Assembly (NCBI RefSeq): GCF_023502345.1
Contig: NZ_JAMFLX010000007.1
Location: 1 to 64,000 of the forward strand
Reading direction: 5' to 3'
DNA length: 64,000 bases
Source of the DNA: Parendozoicomonas callyspongiae
GTDB lineage: Bacteria; Pseudomonadota; Gammaproteobacteria; Pseudomonadales; Endozoicomonadaceae
The notes under the pieces were generated by a model. That model worked only from the letters and a program-made list of their open reading frames with translations. It had not been told where the DNA came from and searched no databases. Positions 35,726 to 46,218 of this stretch are shown in pieces. The position numbers were made by a program, and so were the translations under genes. Each line of letters starts with the position of its first letter. Positions within the stretch are counted from its first letter, which is position 1.

Positions 35726-37228
35726 TTACTTCATAGTCGGCATGGTAAATGCGGAATCTGAAGGATCATGGTCATTCCAGCGGCTGGTGACCATCTTCAT
35801 CCGGGTGTAGAAACGTACGCCATCTGGGCCATGCATATGCAGTGGGCCAAACAGGGAACGCTTCCAGCCGCCAAAGCTGTGGAACGCCATGGGAACAGGT
35901 ACAGGCACGTTGATACCTACCATACCTACCTGAATATGCTGGGCAAATTCACGTGCAGACTTACCATCGCTGGTAAACAGCGCCACACCGTTTCCGTATT
36001 CGTGAGCATTAACCAGTTCAACCGCTTCACTGAAGCTGTTAACACGAGCAATACAGAGAACCGGGCCAAAGATTTCTTCCTTGTAGATAGTCATCTCTGG
36101 GGTTACGTGGTCAAACAGGCTGCCACCGATAAAGAAGCCGTTTTCATGGCCTGGAATCTTCAGATCACGACCATCAACCAGCAGCTTGGCACCTTCTTCC
36201 ACACCCTTATCAACATAAGAATGGATATTGTCGCGGTGCTCCTTGCTGATCACTGCGCCCATATCATTGTCAGGACCTTCAACAATACCGGGGCCGACAC
36301 GCAGGGCTTCCAGCTTAGGCAGCAGTTTTTCTACCAGCTTCTCGGCAGTGCCTTCACCAACAGGAACAGCAACGGAAATCGCCATGCAGCGCTCGCCAGC
36401 CGCGCCGTAGGCTGCGCCCATCAGGGCATTGGCTGCTGCATCCATGTCGGCATCGGGCATGATTACCATATGGTTCTTGGCACCGCCCAGGGCCTGAACA
36501 CGCTTGCCGTGCTGGCTGCCACGGGTGTAAATATACTCAGCAACAGGAGTTGAACCAACAAAGCTGATCGCTTCAACCTGCGGGTGAGTCAGCATCACAT
36601 CAACGGCATCACGGTCGCCGTTTACAATATTGAATACACCATCAGGCAGGCCGGCTTCTTTCAGCAGCTCTGCCATACGCATTACGGCAGAAGGTACCTT
36701 CTCGGAAGGCTTCAGAACAAAGGTGTTACCGCAGGCAATCGCCACCGGGAACATCCACATAGGCACCATAGCCGGGAAGTTGAAAGGTACGATACCGGCA
36801 CACACACCAAGCGGCATCATCTGCGACCAGCTATCCACGCCAGTACCCACATTCATGGATTTCTCACCTTTCTGCAGGTGGGGAATACCACAGGCAAACT
36901 CAACAACTTCCAGACCACGGGTCAGTTCGCCCTTGGCATCGGAGAACACTTTGCCGTGTTCAATAGAAATCACCTCAGCCAGTTCATCAGCATGCTGCTC
37001 AAGCAATTCTTTAAACTTGAACATCACACGGGCGCGCTTCACAGAGCTGGTGTTAGACCAGGCAGGGAAGGCTTTGGCTGCTACATCAATCGCGTGGTTG
37101 GTTTCTTCTGCTGTGGACAGGCTGACTGCAGCAACCTGCTCACCTGTTGCAGGATTAAAAATGACACTTTCACGGCCAGACTCACTGGCCTTGAGTTCAC
37201 CATTAATATAATTTCCGATGACTCTCAC
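35726..37228 (-). CDS. iolA: Malonate/methylmalonate semialdehyde dehydrogenase IolA
   Basis: 500 residues of the CoA-acylating aldehyde dehydrogenase family. The catalytic cysteine is C281 in GERCMAISVAV; the cofactor loop FVGSTPVAEYIY and the FNFPAMVPMWMFP segment are those of MmsA/IolA. It converts malonate semialdehyde to acetyl-CoA and CO2, the last inositol-specific step. It is the last gene of the operon; a perfect 9-bp hairpin AATGCAGCC/GGCTGCATT lies between it and iolE. Confidence 0.95.
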   Translation of the reverse strand: MRVIGNYINGELKASESGRESVIFNPATGEQVAAVSLSTAEETNHAIDVAAKAFPAWSNTSSVKRARVMFKFKELLEQHADELAEVISIEHGKVFSDAKGELTRGLEVVEFACGIPHLQKGEKSMNVGTGVDSWSQMMPLGVCAGIVPFNFPAMVPMWMFPVAIACGNTFVLKPSEKVPSAVMRMAELLKEAGLPDGVFNIVNGDRDAVDVMLTHPQVEAISFVGSTPVAEYIYTRGSQHGKRVQALGGAKNHMVIMPDADMDAAANALMGAAYGAAGERCMAISVAVPVGEGTAEKLVEKLLPKLEALRVGPGIVEGPDNDMGAVISKEHRDNIHSYVDKGVEEGAKLLVDGRDLKIPGHENGFFIGGSLFDHVTPEMTIYKEEIFGPVLCIARVNSFSEAVELVNAHEYGNGVALFTSDGKSAREFAQHIQVGMVGINVPVPVPMAFHSFGGWKRSLFGPLHMHGPDGVRFYTRMKMVTSRWNDHDPSDSAFTMPTMK

Positions 37229-37248
37229 TAATCTTTTCCCTCTTCAGA

Positions 37249-37270
37249 AATGCAGCCCTGAGGCTGCATT
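37249..37270 (-). other. Intercistronic hairpin between iolE and iolA
   Basis: Perfect 9-bp stem AATGCAGCC/GGCTGCATT with a 4-base loop just upstream of iolA. No T run follows in either direction, so an RNA-processing or stability element is more likely than a terminator. Confidence 0.6.
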
Positions 37271-37357
37271 CCTTTCGCTACCTTTTACTTTGAAAACACC
37301 TTTCCTATTCCGGGAGGATGGAAAAGGCGTTTCCCGCTCATGGCTGTTTGTTATGAA

Positions 37358-38248
37358 TTACAGGCCAGTCGCATCAACAATCGCTTTCAGGTTCTTGTAA
37401 CCCATGGTTGCGTATGTCAGCGGATGTGCGATGGCAGGATCCTGCTCGGCTTCAACAACCAGCCAGCCGTGGTAATCCACTTTCTTCATCTCAGCCAGAA
37501 CAGCGTTGTAATCAACGGAGCCATCACCAGGAACGGTGAACACACCCTGCAGGACAGACTTCAGGAATGGCAGGTCACGGTTCAGGCAGTCATCCAGAAC
37601 TTCTGCACGAACGTCTTTGGTGTGAACGTGAACAATACGGTCGCCCCACTTGGCAGCACAGCGAACAGGATCGCCACCAGCAAAAGTCAGGTGTCCGGTA
37701 TCCAGCAGCAGACCAACGGAAGGATCAGTCACTTCCATCAGCTTGTTAACTTCTTCTTCAGTCTGAACAACGGTGCCCATATGGTGGTGGTAAGCCAGGT
37801 GAACACCCTGCTCTTTCAGGTAGTCACCGAACTCGGTCATACGCTTGCCAAACTCTTCCCACTTCTCGGCAGCCATAACTGGACGGCGAGTCAGAGGCGT
37901 TTCCATAGCGCCGTGGATGCAGTCAGTCACTTCGCAGACAACCATGACCGGGCAGCCACAGGCTTTCAGCAGAGCCAGGTGATCCTGAACAGCTTCAATT
38001 TCAGCTTCTACGGAACGGGTCAGCAGCTCAGCACTGTACCAGCCGGAAACCAGTTCACGGTCAAACTCAGCCAGGATTGGCTTCAGAACTTCTGCTTTGC
38101 GGGGGAATTTGTTACCAAGTTCAACACCAGCGAAGCCCGCTTCCCTGGATTCTGCCAGGCAGGTTTCCAGAGGAGTTTCAGCGCCCAGGCTGGGCATATC
38201 ATCGTTGGTCCAGGTCAGAGGGTTGATGCCCAGTTTTACATTAGACAT
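37358..38248 (-). CDS. iolE: Inosose dehydratase IolE
   Basis: 296 residues, a TIM-barrel sugar isomerase-like protein. The N-terminal LGINPLTWTNDDMPSLG, AGVELGNKFP (FAGVELGNKF) and VHTKDVRAEVLDDC segments are typical of IolE, which dehydrates 2-keto-myo-inositol to the diketone used by IolD. Located between iolD and iolA. Confidence 0.95.
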   Translation of the reverse strand: MSNVKLGINPLTWTNDDMPSLGAETPLETCLAESREAGFAGVELGNKFPRKAEVLKPILAEFDRELVSGWYSAELLTRSVEAEIEAVQDHLALLKACGCPVMVVCEVTDCIHGAMETPLTRRPVMAAEKWEEFGKRMTEFGDYLKEQGVHLAYHHHMGTVVQTEEEVNKLMEVTDPSVGLLLDTGHLTFAGGDPVRCAAKWGDRIVHVHTKDVRAEVLDDCLNRDLPFLKSVLQGVFTVPGDGSVDYNAVLAEMKKVDYHGWLVVEAEQDPAIAHPLTYATMGYKNLKAIVDATGL

Positions 38249-38328
38249 GGCTTTTTCACTCTATGGTCTGTTTGGTTGTTATCAACGGCAGACTCCGCCT
38301 GCCGTCTCAATTAGGTTCTTTTGAAGTA

Positions 38329-40185
38329 TTAGTAAGGCTGCTTTTCGCCAGCTTTCTCATAGCCCTTGCGCGCTTCTCTTACTTCCGCACGCTCAGATAC
38401 CTCGGCAATGGCTACATCCCACCAGGTATGGTTATCAGTAGAAGGCATTGGATCGGTATCAATGGCAATCAGGTAGCTCTTGTCGGAAGCGCGGGCACGT
38501 TCCAGTGCAGCTTCCAGTTGTTCGATGGTCTGAACCTGTTCGGAGTCAGCGCCCAGAGACTTGGCGTGAGCTGCAAAATCAACCTTGGGTGCACCACCTT
38601 CAACGGTGTAGCAATCCTGAAGCAGGTTATTGAAGGACTCACCACCACAGCCATTCTGCAGACGGTTAATGCAGGCAAAGCCGCGGTTATCCAGGCAGAT
38701 AACAATAATCTTGTGGCCCAGCATGACGGAGGTAGCCAGTTCACTGTTGGCCATCAGGTAGGAGCCATCGCCGACCATGACATAGATTTCACGGTCCGGG
38801 GTTGCCATCCGGGCACCCATACCACCGGCGACTTCGTAACCCATGCAGGAGTAACCATACTCCAGGTGGTAATGCTTGTCGGAACGGGCACGCCACAGTT
38901 TCTGCAGTTCCCCGGGCAGGCCGCCAGCTGCGCAGAGAACAGTGTCCTGCTCAGTGGTGGAACGCCATACCGCACCGATAACATTGGCGTCGGTGGGCAG
39001 GTAATTTTCATCCTTGCCTTCCGGTGCAGCCAGAATGTCATCAACGCGCTTGTTCCAGGAAGCAGCCCAATCCTGACAGCTTGCCAGCCATTCAGTTTGC
39101 GCATTCCAGCCTGAAAGCACTTCGGTCAGCTCCCGCAGACCTTCGTTAGCATCGGAGACCATGGGAATGGATTCATGTTTGACTGCATCAAATACGGCTA
39201 CGTTCAGGCCAACAACCTTCAGGTCTTCACGGCTGAACAAAGTACGGGACTGAGTGTTGAAATCCTGCAGACGGGTACCAACTGCGATAACCAGATCAGC
39301 TTCTTCTGCAGCCTTGTTGGCACTTTCTGCCCCCATCACACCAATACCACCAAGGTTGTTGGGGTGATCCCAGTTCAGCGCGCCTTTACCGGCCTGAGTT
39401 TCGCAAACTGGAATATTGAAAGTTTCTACAAAGTCTTTCAGAGATTCGCAGGCACCGGAGTAGTGCACGCCACCACCAGCAATCAACAGAGGCTTCTTGC
39501 TGTCACGGATCAGGTGAGCAGCAATATCCAGATCACGCATGGCAGCACGTGGGCGGCTCAGGTGATGCACCTGCTTGCGGAAGAAGTTCTCCGGGTAGTC
39601 ATAAGCCATGGTCTGCACATCCTGAGGCAGAGCCAGGGTAGCCGGGCCGCAGTCAACCGGATCCAGCATGACTCGAACGGCCGCAGGCAGACTGGTAATA
39701 ATCTGCTCAGGACGATTGATCCGGTCAAAATAACGGGACATCGGACGCAGGCAGTCATTGGTGGTGATATTGGGATCACCAAAGTGTTCAACCTGCTGCA
39801 GAACAGGGTCAGGGCGACGGGTTGCAAAAGTATCACCAGGCAGCAGAAGAACTGGCAGACGATTTGCATGAGCTACACCAGCTGCAGTTACCAGGTTTGC
39901 TGCACCTGGTCCAACAGAAGTGGTGGCTGCCATAATGCGCTGGCGACGGTGCTGCTTGGCGTAAGCCACTGCAGCATGAGCCATGGTCTGTTCATTGTGG
40001 GCGCGATAAGTGGGGAACTCATCCTTTACTGTATGCAGAGCCTCACCCAGACCAGCCACGTTACCGTGACCAAAGATGGCGAATACACCGGCAAACAGCT
40101 GCTCTTCCTTACCATCAATATCGATGTATTGGGCCTGAAGATATTTCACCAAGGCCTGAGCCATGGTTAAACGAATAGTTTTCAT
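38329..40185 (-). CDS. iolD: Trihydroxycyclohexane-1,2-dione hydrolase IolD
   Basis: 618 residues of the thiamine-diphosphate enzyme superfamily. The N-terminal AVFAIFGHGNVAGLGEAL with TYRAHNEQTMAHAAVAYAKQ (catalytic glutamate) and the C-terminal GDGSYLMANSELATSVMLG cofactor motif are present. It opens the six-membered ring to 5-deoxyglucuronate. It lies 60 bases after iolC. Confidence 0.96.
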   Translation of the reverse strand: MKTIRLTMAQALVKYLQAQYIDIDGKEEQLFAGVFAIFGHGNVAGLGEALHTVKDEFPTYRAHNEQTMAHAAVAYAKQHRRQRIMAATTSVGPGAANLVTAAGVAHANRLPVLLLPGDTFATRRPDPVLQQVEHFGDPNITTNDCLRPMSRYFDRINRPEQIITSLPAAVRVMLDPVDCGPATLALPQDVQTMAYDYPENFFRKQVHHLSRPRAAMRDLDIAAHLIRDSKKPLLIAGGGVHYSGACESLKDFVETFNIPVCETQAGKGALNWDHPNNLGGIGVMGAESANKAAEEADLVIAVGTRLQDFNTQSRTLFSREDLKVVGLNVAVFDAVKHESIPMVSDANEGLRELTEVLSGWNAQTEWLASCQDWAASWNKRVDDILAAPEGKDENYLPTDANVIGAVWRSTTEQDTVLCAAGGLPGELQKLWRARSDKHYHLEYGYSCMGYEVAGGMGARMATPDREIYVMVGDGSYLMANSELATSVMLGHKIIVICLDNRGFACINRLQNGCGGESFNNLLQDCYTVEGGAPKVDFAAHAKSLGADSEQVQTIEQLEAALERARASDKSYLIAIDTDPMPSTDNHTWWDVAIAEVSERAEVREARKGYEKAGEKQPY

Positions 40186-40244
40186 TTCGCTATTGCTCCA
40201 ATTCTTTATGGGTATGACCTGCGGTCATTCCTGGCTCAAGGCTG

Positions 40245-42155
40245 TTATTCTGTGTACTCACGTTCACGCCAGGACTGGATCAGCTCCATATAATTGGCGG
40301 AAACCTGTCGTACGAATTCTTTGTCATCAATATTGTTGGCCAGCCACTCTTTGGAAGGCTTGCCGAAGATGGTGCGGCCAACCATAAAGCCCTTGCACAC
40401 ATCGATACCGGCAGAAGCGTTAAAACCTTCCTGCAGTTCGTCAGCAGGCGCATCCAGACCCAGCAGAATCACACCACGGCAATGAGGCGCACGATCCTTG
40501 ATCAGGGCATCAATCTCTTTCCAGGCATTGCGGCTCGGGGAAGGAACCTTCCACCAGTCAGGACGAACATCCAGGTTGTAGAAACGCTTCATGGAGCGGA
40601 TCAGGGTGGTGTCATCAACTTCAGAACCTTTGGGTGGAATCAGCTCCAGCAGGAATTCATGACCGCTGGCAACGCAGGCTTCGTAGGTAGACTGAACCTG
40701 TCGCTCCTGCTCCAGACGCAGGCTGATTTCATCATCGGGGTGATAGAAGCAAAGGCATTTCACCACATGCTCTTTCGGCCAGCTCACCAGATGGCGGGCG
40801 ATGGTGTCACCATGTTCCAGACGCAGCGGACGGGATGAAGGCTGTTCAACCGGGCGGCCAATCCACCAGCCGTTACCGGTGATTTCATTCAGAGTGTCCT
40901 GGGCGAAGGTGTCATCGCAGAGAATGCCGGCCTTACCTTCCAGGTTCATTTCTTCTGCACCTGCGCGGGCTGCTTCAAGAATCAGTCGCTTCAGCTTTTT
41001 GACCTGGCCGAAATCAGCACCGGTCTCATTACACATATCAATAAGCTGACGACGATGGTCAAATGCCAGTACATTCAGTTCAGGCCACTGCACATCACGG
41101 CAGGTGACACGGTGCAGGTAGTTCAGTTCTTTATCGAGATCTGGACGCAGGATTTCCTGTTCACGCTCCAGGTAGTAATCCAGCTCTTCCATGCTGGGCA
41201 TGGCTGGCGCGCAGCCATGGCGGGAAACAACCAGAGCTCCACAGGCATTGGCATAACGCAGCGCCTGTTCCCATGGTTCTTCGTTCACATAACCACGCAG
41301 CAGACCGGACATAAAGGCATCGCCGGCACCCAGAACGTTCATCACTTCGATACGAACGCCCTTGCCGTTAATGCCGCCATCCAGATCATCTGGAATCTCA
41401 CCGGTATAAACGCTGGCACCCAGTTCGCCACGCTTCAGAACGATAGTGGCTTTGCTCAACTCACGAACCTTGCGCAGAGCTTCGAGGGTGTCGGTGCTGC
41501 CACCGGCAATATGAATCTCTTCTTCAGTACCAACGATCAGGTCAAACAGAGGCAGAATGGACTGCATATGCTCTGAGACCTGCTCATTTTCAACAAAACG
41601 GTTTTCGCCCTCGCCTTTACCGGTCAGCCCCCAGAGAACCGGGCGGTAATCAATATCCAGGGAGGTACGCACACCATTCTTATGGGCAATCTCAATGGCC
41701 TTGCGGCAGGCGCCATTGGTGGATGGTGTGGAGAAATGGGTTCCGGTGATATGAAGAACCTTGGCGGAAGCAATGGCTTCTTCTTTGATATCGTCTTCAC
41801 ACAGCGCCATATCAGCGCAGTTATCCCGGTAGAAAATCAGGGGGAAGGTGTCCTGGTCTTTAATGCCCAGAACAACCAGAGCGGTCAGTCGCTCCGGATC
41901 AGTAATAAGGTGTTCACTGGTGCTGCCGACGCGATCCAGTTCTTCTTTCAGGAAACGACCCATATGGTCGTCGCCAACACGGGCCAGCATGCCAGACTTC
42001 AGTCCCATACGTGCAGTGCCGTATGCCACGTTACCGGAAGAGCCACCCAGATACTTGGCGAGAGAGCTGACATCTTCCAGCCGGCTTCCGATCTGCTGGG
42101 CGTAGAAGTCCACAGCTACACGTCCTATACAGATTACATCCAGGCTTTTACTCAT
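40245..42155 (-). CDS. iolC: Bifunctional IolC kinase with C-terminal DUF2090 aldolase-like domain
   Basis: 636 residues. Residues 1 to about 320 form a PfkB/ribokinase domain (AVDFYAQQIGSRLEDVSSLAKYLG, and the anion-hole motif NVLGAGDAFMSG) that phosphorylates 2-deoxy-5-keto-gluconate. The C-terminal half (VLAFDHRRQLIDMCNE onward) is the DUF2090 domain, related to class I aldolases and thought to replace IolJ, which splits the phosphorylated product into dihydroxyacetone phosphate and malonate semialdehyde. No separate iolJ is in the locus, which supports this. The second activity is inferred from the family. Confidence 0.93.
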   Translation of the reverse strand: MSKSLDVICIGRVAVDFYAQQIGSRLEDVSSLAKYLGGSSGNVAYGTARMGLKSGMLARVGDDHMGRFLKEELDRVGSTSEHLITDPERLTALVVLGIKDQDTFPLIFYRDNCADMALCEDDIKEEAIASAKVLHITGTHFSTPSTNGACRKAIEIAHKNGVRTSLDIDYRPVLWGLTGKGEGENRFVENEQVSEHMQSILPLFDLIVGTEEEIHIAGGSTDTLEALRKVRELSKATIVLKRGELGASVYTGEIPDDLDGGINGKGVRIEVMNVLGAGDAFMSGLLRGYVNEEPWEQALRYANACGALVVSRHGCAPAMPSMEELDYYLEREQEILRPDLDKELNYLHRVTCRDVQWPELNVLAFDHRRQLIDMCNETGADFGQVKKLKRLILEAARAGAEEMNLEGKAGILCDDTFAQDTLNEITGNGWWIGRPVEQPSSRPLRLEHGDTIARHLVSWPKEHVVKCLCFYHPDDEISLRLEQERQVQSTYEACVASGHEFLLELIPPKGSEVDDTTLIRSMKRFYNLDVRPDWWKVPSPSRNAWKEIDALIKDRAPHCRGVILLGLDAPADELQEGFNASAGIDVCKGFMVGRTIFGKPSKEWLANNIDDKEFVRQVSANYMELIQSWREREYTE

Positions 42156-42254
42156 AATATTTCCTGCTTTTAACTTCCTGCTGCATCCGGTAACAACAGG
42201 AAGCCAGCTTTTTCATTCTCTTTATTAAGTGCGCCCAAGGCTGCAACTTCTAAT

Positions 42255-42270
42255 GCCGGGCGAACCCGGC
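42255..42270 (-). other. Intercistronic hairpin between iolG and iolC
   Basis: GCCGGG/CCCGGC stem; on the transcribed strand the loop is UUCG, a very stable tetraloop. It lies 15 bases after the iolG stop with no T run following, so it probably protects or processes mRNA. Confidence 0.6.
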
Positions 42271-42285
42271 ACATATCTTTCGGTA

Positions 42286-43275
42286 TCAGTCCAGACGAAC
42301 TGCTTTACCAGTCTTCATGGATTCAACACAGGCATCAGCCAGTTCCAGAGCACGAACACCATCTTCAATAGTGGCGGTTGGCTCCTGACCTTTCAGCAGG
42401 GTGTCGACAAACTCCTGCAGCTCACGGCGGTAAGCAGGCATATAACGCTCAAGGAAGAAGAACAGAGGCTTCTCGATGGTGTCACCTTCGTCACCAACAA
42501 AACGTACTTCGCTGGCGCGATGGTTACCGGCCTGCAGCATGCCTTTCTCACCGAAAGCTTCGATACGCTGATCGTAGCCGTAAGCAGCACGACGGCTGTT
42601 GTTGATATGACACAGCTTGCCGCTGGCAGTCTTCATAATGACGTGTGCGGAGTCGACATCACCGGCTTCGCCGATTTCAGGATCAACCAGGCAGCTGCCA
42701 GTTGCGAAGATTTCCACAGGCTCTTCACCCAGCATCCAGCGAGCCATATCCAGGTCGTGGATCATCATGTCGCGGAACAGACCACCAGATACTTTTACGT
42801 AGCTGGCAGGAGGAGGGCTTGGGTCACGGCTGGTGATAACCAGTTGTTCCAGATTACCGATACGGCCTTCTTTCTTCTGATCCCACAGGGATTGGAAAGT
42901 TGGGTCGAAACGACGGTTGAAACCGATAAAGCATGGAACGCCACATTCTTTGATAATCTGGGCAACGTCTTTGGCACGGGAAGTGTCAAGATCAACAGGC
43001 TTCTCACAGAAGATAGCCTTACCAGCGCGGGCAGACTTCTCCAGCAGATCAGCGTGAGTATCGGTAGAGCTGCAGATCAGAACAGCATCGATATCTTTGT
43101 TGGCAAAAACGCTCTCTGCGTCAGTGACCTGTGCGCCAAATTCTTTGGCAACAGATTCAGCAGCTTCAGCCACGGGATCAATCACAAACTCCAGAGAAAC
43201 ATCTGGATGCTCTGTCAGTGTCTGGCCGTGAACTCTGGCGATGCGGCCAGCCCCGAACATGGCAAACTTGATCAT
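42286..43275 (-). CDS. iolG: Inositol 2-dehydrogenase IolG
   Basis: 329 residues of the Gfo/Idh/MocA family. NAD-binding start FAMFGAGRIARVHGQ, the conserved catalytic lysine motif FCEKPVDLD, and FIGFNRRFDP plus DMMIHDLDMARW are those of myo-inositol dehydrogenase, which oxidises myo-inositol to 2-keto-myo-inositol. First gene of the catabolic operon; a TGAAA-N6-TTTCA palindrome lies 113 bases upstream. Confidence 0.93.
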   Translation of the reverse strand: MIKFAMFGAGRIARVHGQTLTEHPDVSLEFVIDPVAEAAESVAKEFGAQVTDAESVFANKDIDAVLICSSTDTHADLLEKSARAGKAIFCEKPVDLDTSRAKDVAQIIKECGVPCFIGFNRRFDPTFQSLWDQKKEGRIGNLEQLVITSRDPSPPPASYVKVSGGLFRDMMIHDLDMARWMLGEEPVEIFATGSCLVDPEIGEAGDVDSAHVIMKTASGKLCHINNSRRAAYGYDQRIEAFGEKGMLQAGNHRASEVRFVGDEGDTIEKPLFFFLERYMPAYRRELQEFVDTLLKGQEPTATIEDGVRALELADACVESMKTGKAVRLD

Positions 43276-43387
43276 GCTTCACTTCCTGCGTGTTGTTAGT
43301 GAGAGGTTGGCTTTTCTGCCTTCACCCTTCAATTTTTTGGGAACCCTTTTTGAAGAATCCCTGACTTCTGGAACAAAATTCCAACAA

Positions 43388-43403
43388 TGAAATATTTGTT
43401 TCA
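43388..43403. promoter_or_regulatory. Putative IolR operator upstream of iolG
   Basis: TGAAATATTTGTTTCA, of the form TGAAA-N6-TTTCA. The same pattern recurs before ibpA and before the Gfo/Idh/MocA gene at 55235. Assigned to the RpiR-type regulator of the locus by position only. Confidence 0.65.
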
Positions 43404-43490
43404 TTTTTTATCACGTGAATCAATTGTTTTACTTGATCCATGACAATGGTCTTTATTCCGTTTTTCTTCGTTACCTGCAGGCGCGGGAGA

Positions 43491-43518
43491 GAGTGCATCA
43501 GGATGACCTGATGCACTC
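43491..43518. terminator. Strong hairpin after the inositol permease gene
   Basis: Perfect 12-bp stem GAGTGCATCAGG/CCTGATGCACTC with a 4-base loop, 29 bases past the permease stop. On the minus strand the tail is not T-rich, so it may mark the transcript end by protecting the 3' end rather than by intrinsic termination. Confidence 0.6.
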
Positions 43519-43546
43519 CAAACGAAAGGAAAAGAAAGGATTACGA

Positions 43547-44572
43547 TTAGTTCTTACGTGCGTTCTTACGCATATCAAAGACTACAGCCGCTACAATGAT
43601 GGAGCCCTTGATAATCTGCTGCCAGTAAGCGGAAACGTTCAGCAGATCCAAGCCGTTGTTCAATACACCGATGATCAGCGCACCAACAACAGTGCCTTGA
43701 ATAGTACCTATACCGCCTGCATGACTCACACCACCGATGGTTGCTGCCGCGATAGCGTCAAGCTCGAACATATTACCTAGGCCAGGCTGACCAGAGCTGA
43801 TACGGGCAGACAGAACCAGACCAGCCATACCGGCCAGGAAGCCACCGAATGTGTAAACCAGGATCTTGTACTTGGCGACATTGATACCGGAAACAAATGC
43901 AGCCTGCTCGTTGCCACCAATTGAGTAGGCATACTTGCCGAAGCGGGTGCGGTTCAGAAGAATCCAGCTAATTAGCGCCATAATGATGAACAGAATAACC
44001 GGGAACGGAATGCCGAAGATTTCACCCTGACCAATAAAGTTGTAAGAGTCATTCAGGTCAGAAACCGGGCGGCCATCACTGTAGATAAGTGCTGCACCAC
44101 GGGCCACGATCATCATACCCAGCGTTGCGATAAATGGAGGGATACCAGTCTTCGCTACAAAGGCACCGTTAATTGCACCACAGAGAGAACCAATTGCCAG
44201 TGCAGCCAGAATTGGAACAATTACCGGCAGAGCAGGCAGGCTGGGATACATCTTGGCATGCCAGTCCGGGTTCTGAGCCAGTGATGCAGCCACAACAGAA
44301 ACCAGCGCCAGTACCGAACCGGATGACAGGTCGATCCCCCGGGTAATAATGATGATGGTTACACCCAGAGCGATCAGGCCGATAGATGTCACCTGACGGA
44401 TAATATTAAGAATGTTGGTTACTGTCAGGAATGCCGGATGCATGGCCGACATGAAAATAACCAGACCGATAAATGCGAAGTAAATTCCGTACTTACTGAT
44501 CAGGGATTTAAGCTGTTTCTGCTTGCTGCTTTCAGTTGGCAGCATTTCAGCTGATGCGGTTGTATTAGCCAT
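43547..44572 (-). CDS. iatP: Inositol/ribose-type ABC transporter permease
   Basis: 341 residues with about ten membrane segments, RbsC-like. [37 protein letters not shown] and [20 protein letters not shown] are the family signatures. Position after the ATPase and binding protein and next to iolG identifies myo-inositol as the likely substrate; the symbol follows Caulobacter usage. Confidence 0.92.
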   Translation of the reverse strand: MANTTASAEMLPTESSKQKQLKSLISKYGIYFAFIGLVIFMSAMHPAFLTVTNILNIIRQVTSIGLIALGVTIIIITRGIDLSSGSVLALVSVVAASLAQNPDWHAKMYPSLPALPVIVPILAALAIGSLCGAINGAFVAKTGIPPFIATLGMMIVARGAALIYSDGRPVSDLNDSYNFIGQGEIFGIPFPVILFIIMALISWILLNRTRFGKYAYSIGGNEQAAFVSGINVAKYKILVYTFGGFLAGMAGLVLSARISSGQPGLGNMFELDAIAAATIGGVSHAGGIGTIQGTVVGALIIGVLNNGLDLLNVSAYWQQIIKGSIIVAAVVFDMRKNARKN

Positions 44573-44596
44573 TCGTCACTATTCCTATATCTTTCT

Positions 44597-46096
44597 TTAA
44601 TGCTTCTGGAGAGCCAGGCTCATAATGGCTTCCTGGCTGGCATCATTTCGGTCAAGGATTCCCTTGTTACGGCCTTCGTGCATAACCAGAATCCGATCAC
44701 ACATACCCAGCAGCTCCGGCATTTCAGAAGACACCATGATGACGGTCTTGCCTTCCTGAGCGAACATGCTGATCAGCTTGTAAATCTCGGCCTTGGCACC
44801 AACATCGATCCCCCGGGTTGGCTCATCCAGGAACAGAATGTCCGGCTTGGTCAGCAACCAGCGAGCCAACAGCACTTTTTGCTGGTTACCTCCACTCAGG
44901 TTGCCGATAGGTTCTGTCATGGTGGGAGTTTTCACGCGAATCTTTTTACATTCTTCCTTGGCTTCTTTCTTAAGGCGGGCGACTTCCAGTAGATTGCCGC
45001 CACCGACATAGCTATCCATATTGGCGACAGCCGTGTTGTCTTCAACAGAAAGCATAAGGCTCAAGCCACTTTGACGACGATCTTCAGTCAGCAGCGCCAT
45101 ACCATTCTTCTTGGCATGATCGGGCGACTTGATATGAACGTGCTTGCCTTTTATATAGATGTGGCCAGCTGACTTACTGCGCACACCAAACAAGGTTTCA
45201 ACAAGCTCAGTACGACCTGCACCAACAAGACCGGCAATACCGAAGATTTCACCTTTCTTCACGTCGAAAGAAACATCTTCAAAACGTTTCTCCAGTGAAA
45301 GACCTTCAACCTTCAGCATGTCCTCGCCGATAGTGTGATCTTCGCGGGTGAACATCTTGTTCAGTTCACGGCCCACCATCATTTTGATCAGTTTACTTTG
45401 GTTGGTTTCTCTGGCGGGAACCGAACTGATGTACTGCCCATCACGAAATACTGTGATGGTGTCGGCTATTTCAAAGATTTCATCCATTTTATGGCTGATA
45501 TAAACAATCGCCACGCCCTGGCCTTTCAACTTGCGGATGATTTCAAAGAGGTGGCCCACTTCCTTGTCGGTCAAAGATGAAGATGGCTCATCCATAATGA
45601 TGATCTTGGCGTTGTAAGACACGGCCTTGGCAATCTCGATCATCTGCATCTGGGCTACGGTCAGACTGACCATGTGTTCACGAGGGTCGATCTCCAGATC
45701 CAGTCTCTCCAGCAGGCCTTTGGTATCTGCCCACATTTTGTCGTGGTCAACCAGTTTCAGCAGACCTTTGACTGGTTCACGTCCCAGCCAGATGTTCTCC
45801 GCCACGCTGCGATGCAAAACCGGGGACAGTTCCTGGTGAATCATGGATACACCATGTTCCAGAGAATCAAGGGTTCCATTCAGCTCAACTTCTTTACCGT
45901 CCAGCTTGATGATTCCGCAGTCCCGGGTATACATCCCGAACAGAATCTTCATCAGGGTCGACTTGCCTGCGCCGTTCTCTCCCATCAGCGCATGCACTTC
46001 GCCTTCCCGCAGCGTCAGCTGCACATCACTGAGGGCTTTTACACCCGGGAAGCTTTTGGATATCCCCTGCATATCCAAAACAACTTCTGATTGCAT
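44597..46096 (-). CDS. iatA: Inositol/ribose-type ABC transporter ATPase (two-domain)
   Basis: 499 residues with two ABC domains as in RbsA. The first has Walker A GENGAGKSTL and Walker B IIIMDEPSSSLTD; its signature region reads LTVAQMQMIEIAKA. The second has a degenerate P-loop (GLVGAGRTEL), signature NLSGGNQQKVLLARW and Walker B DILFLDEPTRGID. This asymmetry is normal for the family. Confidence 0.95.
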   Translation of the reverse strand: MQSEVVLDMQGISKSFPGVKALSDVQLTLREGEVHALMGENGAGKSTLMKILFGMYTRDCGIIKLDGKEVELNGTLDSLEHGVSMIHQELSPVLHRSVAENIWLGREPVKGLLKLVDHDKMWADTKGLLERLDLEIDPREHMVSLTVAQMQMIEIAKAVSYNAKIIIMDEPSSSLTDKEVGHLFEIIRKLKGQGVAIVYISHKMDEIFEIADTITVFRDGQYISSVPARETNQSKLIKMMVGRELNKMFTREDHTIGEDMLKVEGLSLEKRFEDVSFDVKKGEIFGIAGLVGAGRTELVETLFGVRSKSAGHIYIKGKHVHIKSPDHAKKNGMALLTEDRRQSGLSLMLSVEDNTAVANMDSYVGGGNLLEVARLKKEAKEECKKIRVKTPTMTEPIGNLSGGNQQKVLLARWLLTKPDILFLDEPTRGIDVGAKAEIYKLISMFAQEGKTVIMVSSEMPELLGMCDRILVMHEGRNKGILDRNDASQEAIMSLALQKH

Positions 46097-46218
46097 TCAT
46101 TTCACCTCTGTCTCGCAAAACACGGCTTTTGGCTTTCATTTCTGGAAAACTGCCCAGCACATCAGTAGCAACATCCGTTTTAAGAGCAGCTTTCCAGACG
46201 ATCTCCAGCCAAAAGAAC

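Noticed and set aside
39175-40170. Long plus-strand open frame opposite iolD
   Set aside because: Shadow of iolD; no ribosome site and no recognisable protein features.
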